Shown here: piece by piece, positions 54,948 to 64,000 of the stretch | Position numbering within the stretch: position 1 is the first letter of the stretch | How the letters are laid out: every line of letters starts with the position of its first letter | Assembly (NCBI GenBank): GCA_934047225.1 | Contig: OW204012.1 | Span: 2,232,001 to 2,296,000, forward strand | Direction of reading: 5' to 3' | Length of the DNA: 64,000 bases | Origin: Ypsolopha sequella | Lineage: Eukaryota; Arthropoda; Insecta; Lepidoptera; Ypsolophidae | The notes under the pieces: generated by a model | The model's input: the letters and a program-made list of their open reading frames with translations, nothing else | Database searches by the model: none | What the model was told of the DNA's origin: nothing | Translations under genes and position numbers: made by a program

Positions 54948-55328
54948 CGCATGCGCATGGGTAATCTCGCAACACAGTGCCTCGCGCCGAAGGACTCGTG
55001 CGCCGGCGCTTGTTCGCTCTCTTCCGCGGCGGACGTCTCCCGAAACACACGTGTGCACACTCGCGCCGCGACACGCCGATAAATCTCGCGTACTTTGCGC
55101 TTATACCAGTGTCGTGTTCACATTACTCCACCAACCAATACATCCTGCTCATCCCTGCTCAAAACCAGCTCGATCAGCCCAACAAGAAGGGACGCCACGC
55201 GGCGCATTCGCCGGCAACCATCCAGAACAAAGGTTAGTTCACTCACGTTTTTTCCCACATCTTACCCGTGTCACCTCATCCATTTTCCCTTTCTCATCAG
55301 CTCTGCATTTCATGTACTAGCGTGTACA
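54929..55328 (+). repeat. 3' LTR of the outer BEL/Pao element
   Basis: 400 bp, TG...CA. The pol stop codon (54945-54947) lies inside it. The bases before it are C-rich rather than a clean purine tract. Confidence 0.92.
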
Positions 55329-55408
55329 AATTGTTATTGATCCATGATACTGATCACTTACCAAGCCACCAGTATGAATTTGGACGATGATCAAAAAGTC
55401 ACCTTGTA

Positions 55409-56245
55409 TATATACATATATATATATAACAACTGCCCAGATAAGGCATATTTAGATAATAATATTACTTTTTTTCATACCTACATTAATAATTAATAAT
55501 GCACATATCAAGGTGTAAAAAAATATGAAATATTTGAAATTTTTCAAAATATTTCCAAAACAAAAGTGAGAAAAATAAAAAATATTATCCTAAAAATACA
55601 ATGTGGATATCAAATTGTAAATATTAATAAGCTGATTGTAAAAACATATACTTTTACAATATTTACGGGCACTGGTTTCGAGAAATCTTTGATAAAACAC
55701 AAATAATTATTTACCCCCATTTACTCCTAAACAGGTAGACTGAAAAATATGAAAAAAAAATGTCGATAATAGAGCATAACTGGCCCATCACGAAAAAACT
55801 AGCGATTTAAAAAAATTTGAGCACAAATGAGAAATATAAATAAAAGAAGTAAAATAAATAAAAAAATATTTTTTAAAAATACAATATGGGTATCAAATTG
55901 CAGGTATTAAAAATTTTATTATTAAAATATATACTTTTACTATATTTACTGGCACTGGTTTCGAGAAATCTTAAAAAAAAAAACAAAAATATGTATGTTC
56001 CCCCCTTATCTCCGAAACTGGTTGATCGAAAAATATGAAAAAAATTACAATTATAGATCATAACTGGCTTATTATAGGAAAACTATAGCGATTTTTTTTT
56101 CATCACAAATGAGAAAGTTAAAAAAGAAGTTTTTTTTTTTATGTATATGTTGTATTGGTATCAAATTGTAGGTATTAAAATGCTTATTTTATAAAAATAT
56201 ATATTTTTACTATATTTACTGGCACTGGTTTCGAGAAATCGCGTG
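55409..56245. repeat. Degenerate tandem repeat of about 270-290 bp, three copies
   Basis: Each copy contains TATTTAC(T/G)GGCACTGGTT followed by TCGAGAAATC, a TATCAAATTG block and an ATGAAAAAAA-rich block. Blocks occur near 55665, 55945 and 56215. Confidence 0.8.
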
Positions 56246-56869
56246 GGCTACAGGTGTAGACCAGGGTATATTATTGGTCCTTCTTTCTCAAACGCGTCAC
56301 ACTACTGCGCTATTCTTCCGTGTATTCCTCTACTATGGACCCCCGCGTCGCTCAGTAGCGTGTCGCTACCCTCAGCACACGGACTTCAGAACAGAACGAC
56401 TAATAAAGTGAATGGGCTGCGTATGTAGCCCGCGCGACCGTTCAAGGAATGTGATAAATCCCTATTATTTATGCAAAAATTGTACTAATATTTTAAGAGT
56501 ACTTCATTTTCGTGTAATTTTTGCATGTTACATACCGTTCCATAACAAATATACTTAGTACTAATATCTTTTTAGGAAATCATGGCGGCGTCTGCGTCTC
56601 ATGTATTCTAAGTATTCTATTGTTTCGTTAAAAAGTACCTAAAAAATTCATGTTTTTTATTTTTTCATTATTAAATGATAAAAATAAAGATGATTATTCA
56701 TTAAATTAAAAACTTTTTCATTCTACCTAAAGATGACCCACAATATTTGCATTCAAAATGGGCTACACATGTACCCCGCGCGACCGTTTCAGGAGTCAAT
56801 TTGGGCGCGCCTACTCTAGTGAAAACCCCAAAAATATGTACGTATGTCCGCCCCCCCAGTTTGACTACG
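56246..56869. other. No gene seen
   Basis: Contains a direct repeat (CCCGCGCGACCGTTC at about 56427 and 56775). No recognisable coding sequence. Confidence 0.45.
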
Positions 56870-57058
56870 TGGAAGAACTCCCCCTTATCTCCAAAACTGG
56901 TGGACCAAAAAATATGGAAAAAATCATGGTAATAGTGTTTACGTAAAGATTACAGGAAAAATACAGCGGTTGAAAAAATTCACGAAAAAATTTTACAAAA
57001 TTCAATTTATCATCCACTATACGGAACCCTAGGATTCTGACAAACTTGGCCGGTTTTT
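56870..57058 (-). repeat. CCGGCCAAGT repeat family, copy 3
   Basis: Ends CTTGGCCGGTTTTT in plus orientation and matches 40858-41050 in reverse. It borders the open frame of exon B. Confidence 0.8.
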
Positions 57059-57196
57059 TTTTAAACAGGCAAATGGAAAACGTAATTATCGAGCAAAGCA
57101 AACGCGAGAAAGCGATCGAAATGTTAAAAACCATCTCACATTCGTTTAGTGGCCTCGGCACTCTGACGGGCAGCGGCGTCGTGCTTGTCGCGTTAC

Positions 57197-57454
57197 CGAT
57201 CTCAGTGGTGGTCCAGATGTCATACTCCGGCACCCACATGGCTTCGTCCAGCGGCTCGAACCCGAACAGCGTCTGGTCGGGACTGCCCCGGTACTCAACC
57301 CGCTCCAGATTGAAGTCGTCGTAGTAGGTGCCTTCCTCCCACTTCCACTCCTGCTTGTCTATCAGCGTCAAGTTCACATGCTCTCCGTACGCGATCAAGT
57401 CCAGTTGCGTGCGCTGAGTAAAGGTCACGAACACCGAGATGTGGAAGGTGGATC
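57197..57454 (-). CDS. Unrecognised host gene, exon B
   Basis: The exon opens after a CCCAG acceptor (57459-57455), and its first two bases complete the codon left by exon A. It reads STFHISVFVTFTQRTQLDLI and continues with a Trp- and acid-rich stretch containing EWKWEEGTYYDDFNLERVEY, ending near EYDIWTTTEIG. An NLT sequon is present, and codon use is GC-rich as in the GalNAc-T exons. I place the donor at GTAACG (57196-57191). The frame stays open further left to a MITE near 57058, so the exact 3' boundary is uncertain. The family is unknown to me; it could be a secreted protein or an ectodomain. Further exons to the left were not found. Confidence 0.6.
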
Positions 57455-57457
57455 CTG

Positions 57458-58276
57458 GGAACAAGTTATGGGGTGCCTTATCTGGTAAATCAATGCGAGC
57501 ACAACGAGTCGTTCTTAAGGTATTGCTTTCCTTGCCTTACAGACACCCCACTACATTGGTTTATGAAAAGGCACAGGTGCTTAGTGTTAAAAAGTTGTTC
57601 ATATACCAGTGCATCAGCAGGCGATTCCATAAATGCTCTGCAATTAAGCAACTTGAAGTGCAAAGATCTGACAGAAGAATTATGGAACACAGTTACGTAG
57701 TCCCTAGAGCTAATAGTGCATTTGCCAGAAGACAATACTACTATCTAGCTTCGTTCTTATATAATAAATTTAATAAGGTGTGCATAACCAAAACTTTTAG
57801 CAAACAACAAATAAAAAGTAAATTGGCTACAAAATATTGATTATAAAGATATCGAAAATCTTATCAATAATTTTATCAATTACTTTACATCTTATGCATA
57901 TTACTCACAAACATATTCACATACACCTTCCCACACCATCACTCTCAACTCTCACAAACACACACACACCTCACACAAATACCCTCTCTCACACATACCC
58001 TCCCACACACACACACCCTCTCGCACCCTATGACAGGTATCCAAACACGCAGTGGAAGTTATGCTGTTCTTGGTTGTTTTTATTATAATTATTCTCTTTT
58101 TTTTATACCTACCTTTTGTTTTGTAATAACTCTTCATTGTTTTATCATCACTGAATGTACACATAGGAAGGAACTGGCTTCTGTTACACGGTGTTTCCTT
58201 TTACAGAAGCTAGGGCTACAAAAGTTATGATAAGATGATTGTAACAATAAAGATATTCTTATTTAAAAAAAAAAAG
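57458..58276 (+). mobile_element. 5'-truncated non-LTR retrotransposon
   Basis: A frame to 57840 encodes the end of a LINE polyprotein (LWGALSGKSMRAQRVVLKV, LPYRHPTTLVYEK, ALVYT-like repeats absent; ending KSKLATKY). A 3' UTR with CA-rich microsatellite and an A-run at 58264-58275 follow. The 5' junction lies within a few bases of the exon B acceptor. Confidence 0.8.
57952..58028. repeat. CACACA/CCCTCTC microsatellite
   Basis: Short-period CA- and CCCTC-rich repeat within the LINE 3' UTR. Confidence 0.85.
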
Positions 58277-58289
58277 TAAAATGAAATAA

Positions 58290-58640
58290 TGCCTATGTAA
58301 TCTGTATAGAAACGGAAACAGGACGCCCAATTTCTGCCGTATAAAGATGTGCTTAACCGCCACATGAAGAAATGTGCAATAGACCCAGTACAATGGGAAA
58401 CACTGGCAGCAGACAGACCACATTGGAGGCAGGCTGTGAACACTAAGGTGTATGCTTTCGAGTCGATTAGATGCGCTGAGCTCGACACAAAACGAGACCA
58501 GCTTAAGGCCCGACCACCAGTGGCCATCAATTATAATATAGTTGGAGGGGTGCTGACGTGCAGTGAATGTGGTCGCACGTTCACTGCAAAAATCGGCTAC
58601 GTAAGCCACGTGAGGGCTCATCAGCGCCGCTCTCAGCAGT
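58290..58640 (+). pseudogene. C-terminal fragment of another non-LTR polyprotein
   Basis: Reads [37 protein letters not shown] and a C2H2-like end [20 protein letters not shown]. This combination is known from the C-terminus of LINE polyproteins that follow the RT with a single zinc finger. It is 5'-truncated right after the previous LINE's A-tail. Confidence 0.75.
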
Positions 58641-58690
58641 GACAGTCGCTGTGACCGAAAACGGCCTTGAATTGAAATGATTGACTGATC

Positions 58691-58838
58691 TGGGGATCCA
58701 AAAAGGCCGACTTGGGTGAATCATACAATGATTTGGAAGTAGGATGGAGTCAGAGATTTTTCACGCGTGCAAAAGAGATTGCATTAGAACGGAATCATTA
58801 CATGATTCACCCAAAGCGGCCTTTTTAGAGGACCTGGA
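58691..58838. mobile_element. Short hairpin element, core family H, copy 3
   Basis: AAAAAGGCCGACTTGGGTGA with ATCAT at the left, and ATGATTCACCCAAAGCGGCC with TTTTT at the right. The centre is CACGCGTGCAAAAGAGAT. Confidence 0.8.
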
Positions 58839-58969
58839 GGTCACGTTAAAATCCCGCAGGAGTTTGTTTGGGTTTGGTCCACGTGCTCTGGAAGGGACGT
58901 TTGGTGGCCAAAGTATGGCGATACGCTGGAACGTCATAATCGTTGTGGTTGTAATAAACCTCTGACAGA

Positions 58970-59800
58970 CCCTCGGTGAGTCATGTCGTGTCAATGGTAG
59001 ACCCTCAACTTCGTATGAGTAGAAGGCGCAACCGCCGCTCTGTGTGCTGCACCAGTGCTTAATTTCATTTCATTGATTCACCAACAATATACATTGCATT
59101 TTATTTCCTCTTCTGTTACAGAAAAACTTAAATAACATTAAAAACTTAACTAAAGATGACATAAAAAAAAAAAAAAAATCTAACAAAGTAAACCTAAAAT
59201 AATTACAATAAATAGAAAATGCTGGCCAGATCGCTGCCGTCGTTAGGAAGGGTGCCCAAAAGGCTGGCGGCGTTGCCACGTTGAATGGCCAAACTAATTC
59301 TTTGGCCAAAGTAGCTTCCAGCCCTTCGGTCACCTGAAGCGTCGACCAAGCGCGACGAAATTTCTTTATAAAGTCGCCGCGCTTCCGAACCCCACGGCCC
59401 AAGAGTTTCTACAGCAAAAGGCATAAATATGAAGCCCTCGCCAAGGGCTCCATATATGCGCCTTTTTAAAACTTCAGCTTTTGCGGCTGCCGCGCCTGCC
59501 CTTATTGCGGTCACTTGGACATGGGACTGTGCCAATGTGTCAACAATTGCATTTGAATTTTTAAACTAAATTACAACTTTAAGCTAAAGATAAAAATAAT
59601 AAAGCTATCTGACATCTCTGACACGTCGGACACCTCTGACAGACCCTTGGCAAGTCATGTCGTGACAATGTTGTCCCTCATCTTCGTATGACTGGCAGGT
59701 GAGCCCACCGCTTTGTCTGCTACACCAGTGCTTGATGCACGTCTCCGACACGCCGCCAGACACATCTGACAGTCTCTCGGGAAGTCATGTCGTGAAAAGG
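58970..59800 (-). pseudogene. Decayed tandem copies of exon A with adjoining intron sequence
   Basis: Two segments resemble the 3' half of exon A plus the intron after its donor. Copy 1 is 59030-59061 and resumes at about 59611, split by a LINE. Copy 2 is 59685-59757. Both keep an open frame around KHWCS-QSGG and the final SYE, but the donor GT is lost: copy 2 has AT and copy 1 has TT in its place. The intervening unit (GACAGACCC followed by TCATGTCGTG) occurs three times, at 58973, 59638 and 59770, showing a tandem duplication of roughly 130 bases. The 5' half of the exon is not recognisable in either copy. Confidence 0.75.
59062..59610 (-). mobile_element. 5'-truncated LINE inserted in an exon copy
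   Basis: The minus-strand frame 59535-59203 reads AIRAGAAAAKAEVLKRRIYG, FMPFAVETLGPWGSEARRL and RAGSYFGQRISLAIQRGNAA, ending SIFYLL. This is the conserved tail of a common arthropod non-LTR polyprotein. The 3' end on the minus strand is an (AATGA)n tail next to the broken exon copy. Confidence 0.8.
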
Positions 59801-60350
59801 AGATGGTCAGAATCGGCCTTAACCGCGTACATGAAATAAATTTATACTATAATTTCTGTTAGATTTATTCGTAGCTAGTTTCACTTTCATAATAACACGG
59901 ACACACATATTAAAATAATATAAGTACTTAATGTCGCAGCCAGTCATGAGAGCGAACACCGAACGAAACGAAAGGGCGCCATCTACCAAATAGTCCACAA
60001 ACTACGCTTCCAGCGTGCTTTGATAGAGTCATGCGTGACGCAATCGGCAGTCACAGCTTTTTATTTCACGATTCATGCTTTTCTTCTGGATTCTGATAGA
60101 GATTACATTACGACTGACATTTGAGCATGACCCTTTTAAATATATCAGAATCATCGTGAAACATTGTTACCACTATGAACGTTTCAAACGCGCTTAAGTT
60201 TATTTTCGCAATGCCAATGGTGTCCGTTTTAAATGGATAGTCAAACCGTGTTATTTTGAATTTGTTTTTTATCATTGACCACAATATATTTGTGTACACT
60301 CTTAAGGAATTCTGCTTATGGGGAATTGACCGTCTCCTTTAGTCCCTCAC
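59801..60350. other. Intron between exon A and its copies; no gene seen
   Basis: Starts near GGAGATGGTCAGAATCGG. Similar GGAGACGGTCAATTCCCC follows the true donor at 60350, so the duplicated unit probably extended into intron. Confidence 0.5.
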
Positions 60351-60483
60351 CTTCATATGAGTAGCAGGCGGGCCCGCCGCTCTGTCTGCTGCACCAGTGC
60401 TTGATGCGCATCTCTGACACGCCGGACCCGTTCGTCACTTCGAGGATCAGGCAAGTGAACTGCACATCATCGTAGATCGTCAT
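60351..60483 (-). CDS. Unrecognised host gene, exon A
   Basis: The exon lies between a TTTCAG acceptor (60489-60484) and a GTGAGG donor (60350-60345). It encodes MTIYDDVQFTCLILEVTNGS, then a Cys-containing segment MRIKHWCSRQSGGPACYSYE, and ends one base into a codon. It has no signal peptide, so it is probably an internal exon. The NGS sequon and three cysteines suggest a lumenal or extracellular domain. The phase matches exon B at 57454. I do not recognise the family and give no function. Decayed copies of this exon lie downstream at 58970-59800. Confidence 0.7.
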
Positions 60484-60904
60484 CTGAAATTTTCAAGCTG
60501 AGGTCACAAAATGTATAAAGTGAAATTTATCTAATCTTATATTAGTATAATCTTAACTTATAATTTAATTGTAATTTTGGACTTCTGTCTGGTAAATAAA
60601 GAATTTATTTATTTATTCAACCGCCCCAATTTCTATGGGAGGTTCAGTAGGTGAAAGAGACTACACACAGTGGCGGATTTTAAGATTTGGCCCTGGGCCT
60701 ATAAGGTTTGCTGCCCCATAAATGAACGAGAAAAAAAGCAAAAATATTTCAAAAATTAAATTAAATTAAACCCAGCAGTGTGTTGATTTAGGCTCAGAAT
60801 GATGATAATGAAAAACTCAAAAGGCCATAAACACCATATAAAAGATACACATATTCAATTTTTTTTATAAACAATATTTTTTGAATAGACGATTGATATA
60901 ATTA

Positions 60905-63094
60905 AAGGCGCATAAACCGGCGGCTTGGAAAACTGTCGTAGGATCGAAAGTGTTGTACGACGTATACTGGTCCGACCACTTACCTTTACAAATCGAGTGT
61001 AATATAAAGATTGTGACACCAAAAACATTAGTATATTACGATAAGGTTAACAAAGTCCTATGGAAAGTAAGAGAGCCCACTCAAATGGAAATGTATAAAA
61101 ATCATTGCAACGAAAAGTTGAAAGACATTGATTTTCCATCTGAGTTCGCTCATTGTTGTGATAAGGTTTGTAACATTAGTGACCATAGTAAAATATTGGA
61201 TAAAATGTATGCTGATATTATCTGTGTATTAACTGAGGCGTCAGTGGCATGTTTCAATACCGGAAAATGTAACAAAAGACCTTATATCACGTGCTGGAAC
61301 AAACATGTTAAAATTGCTCATTGTGAGGCTCGGCTTGGTTTTCGGATGTGGGTGCTTCACGGTAGGCCTGGAGCGGGAAGCATTTATGATTATATGTGCA
61401 ATACTCGAAAAACGTTTAAAGCAAAATTAAAATGGTGTCAGCAAAACCAGGAGCAAATTCAAATGGATATTATTGCTACATGTCATAAAGTAAAGGACTT
61501 CAGTAGATTTTGGAAGCAGACTAACAAACTGAACCCCAGGTCCGCTCTTCCTGTGAGTGTTGAAGGTCAGACAGAACCGAGTAGAATAGCCAACCTATTT
61601 AAACATCATTTTCGGGTAGAGTCCCCCTTAAAAGAGACGCAGCCGATGTTCGATGCTGAGGAGTCTGGCCAAGAACCGCAGGTTAGATTTAGTGCTAAAG
61701 AAGTTGCTAGCGTAATAAAGAACATGACGAGGGGTAAGTCTCCTGAACACGATAGCCTCAGCATCGAGCATCTGCAACATGCGGGCGTGCACCTCCCTCG
61801 TGTTCTGTCCATGTTTTTTAATCTTTGTCTTGGTCACTCCTACCTGCCCACGGAGTTGATGAGGACTATTATTGTGCCTATTGTTAAAACCAAAACGGGC
61901 GATAATGCGGATATTAACAACTATAGACCAATATCTCTGGCCACTATAATAGCTAAGGTACTAGATAGTTTGCTCGATAGACACTTAGCGAAGCATCTCC
62001 ATTTTCAAGATGGCCAGTTCGGTTTTAGACCTAACTTATCGACGTAAAGTGCTATTCTGTGTCTAAAGCAAACTGTCCGCTATTATACAGACAGAAAGAC
62101 ACCAGTTTATGCGTGCTTTCTAGATCTTAGTAAAGCCTTTGATCTTGTTTCCTATCCACTGTTATGGAGTAAGTTAAAAGACTCTAATGTACCTCTCACT
62201 ACCATCAATCTTCTTGGGTACTGGTACGGAAACCAGATTAACAATGTCAGGTGGAGAGACGCAATGTCGGAGCCGTACAAATTGAATTGTGGGGTCAGAC
62301 AAGGTGGATTATCTTCACCTAAGCTGTTCAATCTGTACGTCGACGACTTGATAGCACAGCTATGTAAAGCCAATGTGGGATGCTCAATTGATGGACAGAT
62401 TATCAACAATATAAGTTATGCCGACGATATGGTCCTGTTGGCGCCATCTATTGTAGCATTGAAAAAGCTTATAGGTATATGTGAATCCTATGCGAAGGCC
62501 CATGGGCTCAGGTATAATGCTAAAAAAAGCGAGCTGCTTGTTTTCAAGGCAGGAAAGAAAACACACACCTCCTTACCGTCCATCACACTTGATCATTGTC
62601 CTCTTCAAAGGGTAACGCAGTTTAAATACCTGGGTCACTGGGTTACCGAGAACCTCAACGATGACGTTGATATAGAAAGAGAGCGCAGGGCGTTGGCGGT
62701 TCGTTGCAACATGCTGGCCCGCAGGTTTGCAAGATGTACGAAACCAGTTAAAATAACGCTGTTTAAAGCATACTGTCAGTCACTTTACACGGGCAACCTG
62801 TGGATCAAATATACGCAGAGGACCTTCAATGCTCTGCGTGTGCAATATAATAACGCGTTTAGGGTGATGTTGAGACTGCCCAGATTTTGTAGCGCGTCAG
62901 GCATGTTTGCGGAGGCTGGAACTGATGGTTTTCATGCTCTCGTTCGTAAACGCATAGCCTCACTAAGAGAAAGGGTCAATTGCAGTCTCAACAGCATCCT
63001 AAACACTCTCGCGAATAGAGAGGACTGTCCATTTATGGGACATTGGGTGTACTGCCATATGTCCGGAGCTGCAGGTTTGGGCGCTCCAAATTAA
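60905..63094 (+). pseudogene. Endonuclease-reverse transcriptase with one nonsense codon
   Basis: The frame opens with the end of an APE-type endonuclease (VYWSDHLPL, the SDH motif). It passes through NYRPISLATIIAKVLDS (RT block 1-2) and is stopped by TAA at 62045-62047 just after FGFRPNLST. The same frame resumes with KAFDLVSYPLLW, GVRQGGLSSPKLFNLYVDDL and the catalytic SYADDMVLLAP (about 62417), then HGLRYNAKKSE and the C-terminal CPFMGHWVYCHMSG. There is only one lesion plus the 5' truncation, so the copy is fairly young. Confidence 0.92.
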
Positions 63095-63216
63095 AATTAT
63101 TATTATTATTATTATTGTTAATATTTGTCATGCCTTATAATTATTGTATTGTTGTCTAAATATGGACTAAAGTGGTCTGAAATAAATATTTTTGATTTGA
63201 TTTGATTTGATTTGAA
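60905..63216 (+). mobile_element. Non-LTR retrotransposon (Jockey/CR1-like), 5'-truncated
   Basis: Starts within the endonuclease domain and ends with a 3' UTR (AATAAATATTTTTGATTTGA) and a (GATTT)n tail at 63195-63216. There is no ORF1. Clade assignment is tentative. Confidence 0.88.
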
Positions 63217-63333
63217 ACCTGAGCGCGAGGTGCAGCTTGTGCCGCCCCTCGCAGCCTGCTGCCCCGAGCCATGGCCCTTTTGGCTCTAGGGTAAATAAAT
63301 ACGCCACTACACAAGATTCAGGTAGATCGGACA

Positions 63334-63510
63334 AGGTAATGGCAGGTCACGTGACTATGTGAGTGAAATTTGATTCTGGTGTGTGGGTGGACTTAACACG
63401 ATAAATCTAAAGCTATATACACACATACGGTGTCCACCCACACAACCGAAATATTACTCACACATTTATAAATACGATCCACGATGTCACGTGACCCGCC
63501 ATTACCTTCA
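63334..63510. mobile_element. Short palindromic element
   Basis: AAGGTAATGGCAGGTCACGT with GA at the left is inverted at 63487-63508; inner segments (GTGTGGGTGGAC / GTCCACCCACAC) also pair. Confidence 0.8.
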
Positions 63511-63916
63511 TCACGCTTAGCTATCGTTGGTAAGTTGGTTGTGTAAATAAACAAATAAATCAAATAAGTCCATACGGACTTCGCAACTGACCCACAGAAC
63601 ACTTTGACTGACCATTGAAGTGTCAATCCAACACCAACCACCATAGTTCATACCATGGTGGTTTGTAGTGGCCTGAAGTTAGCTGCACAATTACGTTTGA
63701 CGGCTTAATTTTTCCTAACGATTTTTGACGTTTGTTGAGAGTCGTGACCGAATCGTGGGTGTTTTTGGTGGAAAATAGTAGTTTATTGTGATTTTGTGAT
63801 AAATGATAACCGTACTCCTTAGTTGATCGACCTGAAACTTCACAGGTGTAGTCTCTATTACATGCTGAACTTCCCGTATAAATTCGGGCGGTTAAATTTC
63901 CGCCTTGTATGTATAG
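63511..63916. other. No gene seen
   Basis: A small hairpin (CCACCATAGTTCATACCATGGTGG) at 63639-63662; the remainder is unrecognised. Confidence 0.4.
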
Positions 63917-64000
63917 GTACAGTGCGCGCCAATCTTTTAGTCGCCTCTGAAGATAGCCGTAAGAGGCGACGCAATAGCCGTTTTACGATGTCAGGGGGAC
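63917..64000. mobile_element. Left end of a second TACAGTGCGCGCC element, cut by the window edge
   Basis: The first 50 bases equal 38796-38845; the sequence then continues directly into the GACGCAATAG-CGTTTTACG segment that, in the other copy, lies beyond the inserts (39528 on). Confidence 0.85.

Larger units (their letters stand above)
44391..55328 (+). mobile_element. BEL/Pao LTR retrotransposon (outer), defective
   Basis: LTRs at 44391-44784 and 54929-55328 differ at two positions by eye. The left LTR lacks its first bases (TGTTCAC), and no target duplication remains, so a small deletion removed the left junction. The order is leader, gag with double zinc knuckles, protease, RT fragment, RNase H, integrase. 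Pol is broken by a stop before the protease site, loss of the RT core, a gypsy insertion and two frameshifts. A second BEL/Pao element interrupts gag. Confidence 0.93.
44240..55408. mobile_element. Palindromic MITE family P, copy 4, split by an 11-kb LTR element
   Basis: The left half ends at 44390 in GTGAATCACTATG and the right half starts at 55329 in AATTGTTATTGATCC. Compared with intact copies, about 35 bases of the MITE are missing at the junction. Confidence 0.85.
60668..63305. mobile_element. hAT-like element enlarged by an internal LINE
   Basis: The left end CAGTGGCGGATTTTAAG and right end GGTAAATAAATACGCC are imperfect inverted repeats. ACTACACA occurs at 60660-60667 and 63306-63313 as a possible 8-bp target duplication. 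The outer parts match 15470-16172 in reverse. Confidence 0.6.

Noticed and set aside
57058..57196. Continuation of exon B as coding sequence with a membrane helix
   Set aside because: The frame is open and hydrophobic in part, but a GT donor fits at 57196 and the sequence soon enters a repeat; kept only as an uncertainty in the exon B entry.
58761..58994. A 77-codon minus-strand gene
   Set aside because: It spans the hairpin element and the repeated intron unit next to the exon copies; no splice signals or domain.
60108..60299. A short minus-strand protein next to exon A
   Set aside because: AT-rich intron sequence with no conserved motif or initiation context.

Overview
The window is eukaryotic nuclear DNA from an insect, almost certainly a moth or butterfly. 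The evidence is split genes with GT-AG introns, RTE-type retrotransposon tails ending in short GATG runs, a Helitron with the end structure common in Lepidoptera, BEL/Pao and Ty3/gypsy retrotransposons, several hAT elements and many TA-flanked MITEs. There is no operon-like organisation, rRNA gene or CRISPR array. Species and paralog assignments would need a database search.

Only two host genes are visible, both on the minus strand. (1) A polypeptide GalNAc-transferase (pgant/GALNT family) begins at 28867. Its first three coding exons (28549-28867, 13185-13382, 703-862) join in consistent phase, and the gene leaves the window on the left. Introns of about 15.2 and 12.3 kb hold most of the repeats between 0.9 and 28.5 kb. 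(2) A gene I do not recognise has two exons, 60351-60483 and 57197-57454. They encode a Cys-containing, N-glycosylation-rich, probably extracytoplasmic protein. Decayed tandem copies of its upstream exon lie in the intron at 58970-59800.

Region by region: 0-4.3 kb holds MITEs and two hAT elements standing side by side on the same target site. 4.3-11.2 kb is a 60-bp minisatellite split by a Ty3/gypsy element with apparently identical 239-bp LTRs and an open pol. 11.3-16.2 kb is LINE tails and MITEs around GalNAc-T exon 2. 16.2-17.7 kb is a 22-copy 67/69-bp minisatellite. 18.2-18.9 kb is a tRNA-like sequence split by a small hAT. 19.2-22.0 kb is a full-length hAT with one nonsense codon. 22.6-25.0 kb is a LINE 3' relic holding four later insertions. 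25-44 kb is mostly palindromic MITEs, a decayed hAT and long-inverted-repeat elements. 44.2-55.4 kb is a four-element nest: a palindromic MITE contains a BEL/Pao element, which contains a second BEL/Pao element and a 775-bp gypsy derivative. 55.4-63.3 kb holds the second host gene and four non-LTR fragments. The window ends inside a second copy of the terminal-repeat element seen at 38.8 kb.

I found no clearly new multi-gene biological system. The most interesting signals are the tandem exon copies at 59 kb, the LINE sitting on a splice acceptor at 57.46 kb, the nested BEL/Pao structure with near-identical LTRs around a badly damaged pol, the LINE relic whose insertions can be peeled off one by one, the hAT pair sharing one target site, and an inverted-repeat element enclosing an apparent helix-turn-helix reading frame at 43.8 kb. 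All coordinates and comparisons come from reading by eye; repeat-family names are inferences from recognisable termini and protein motifs.
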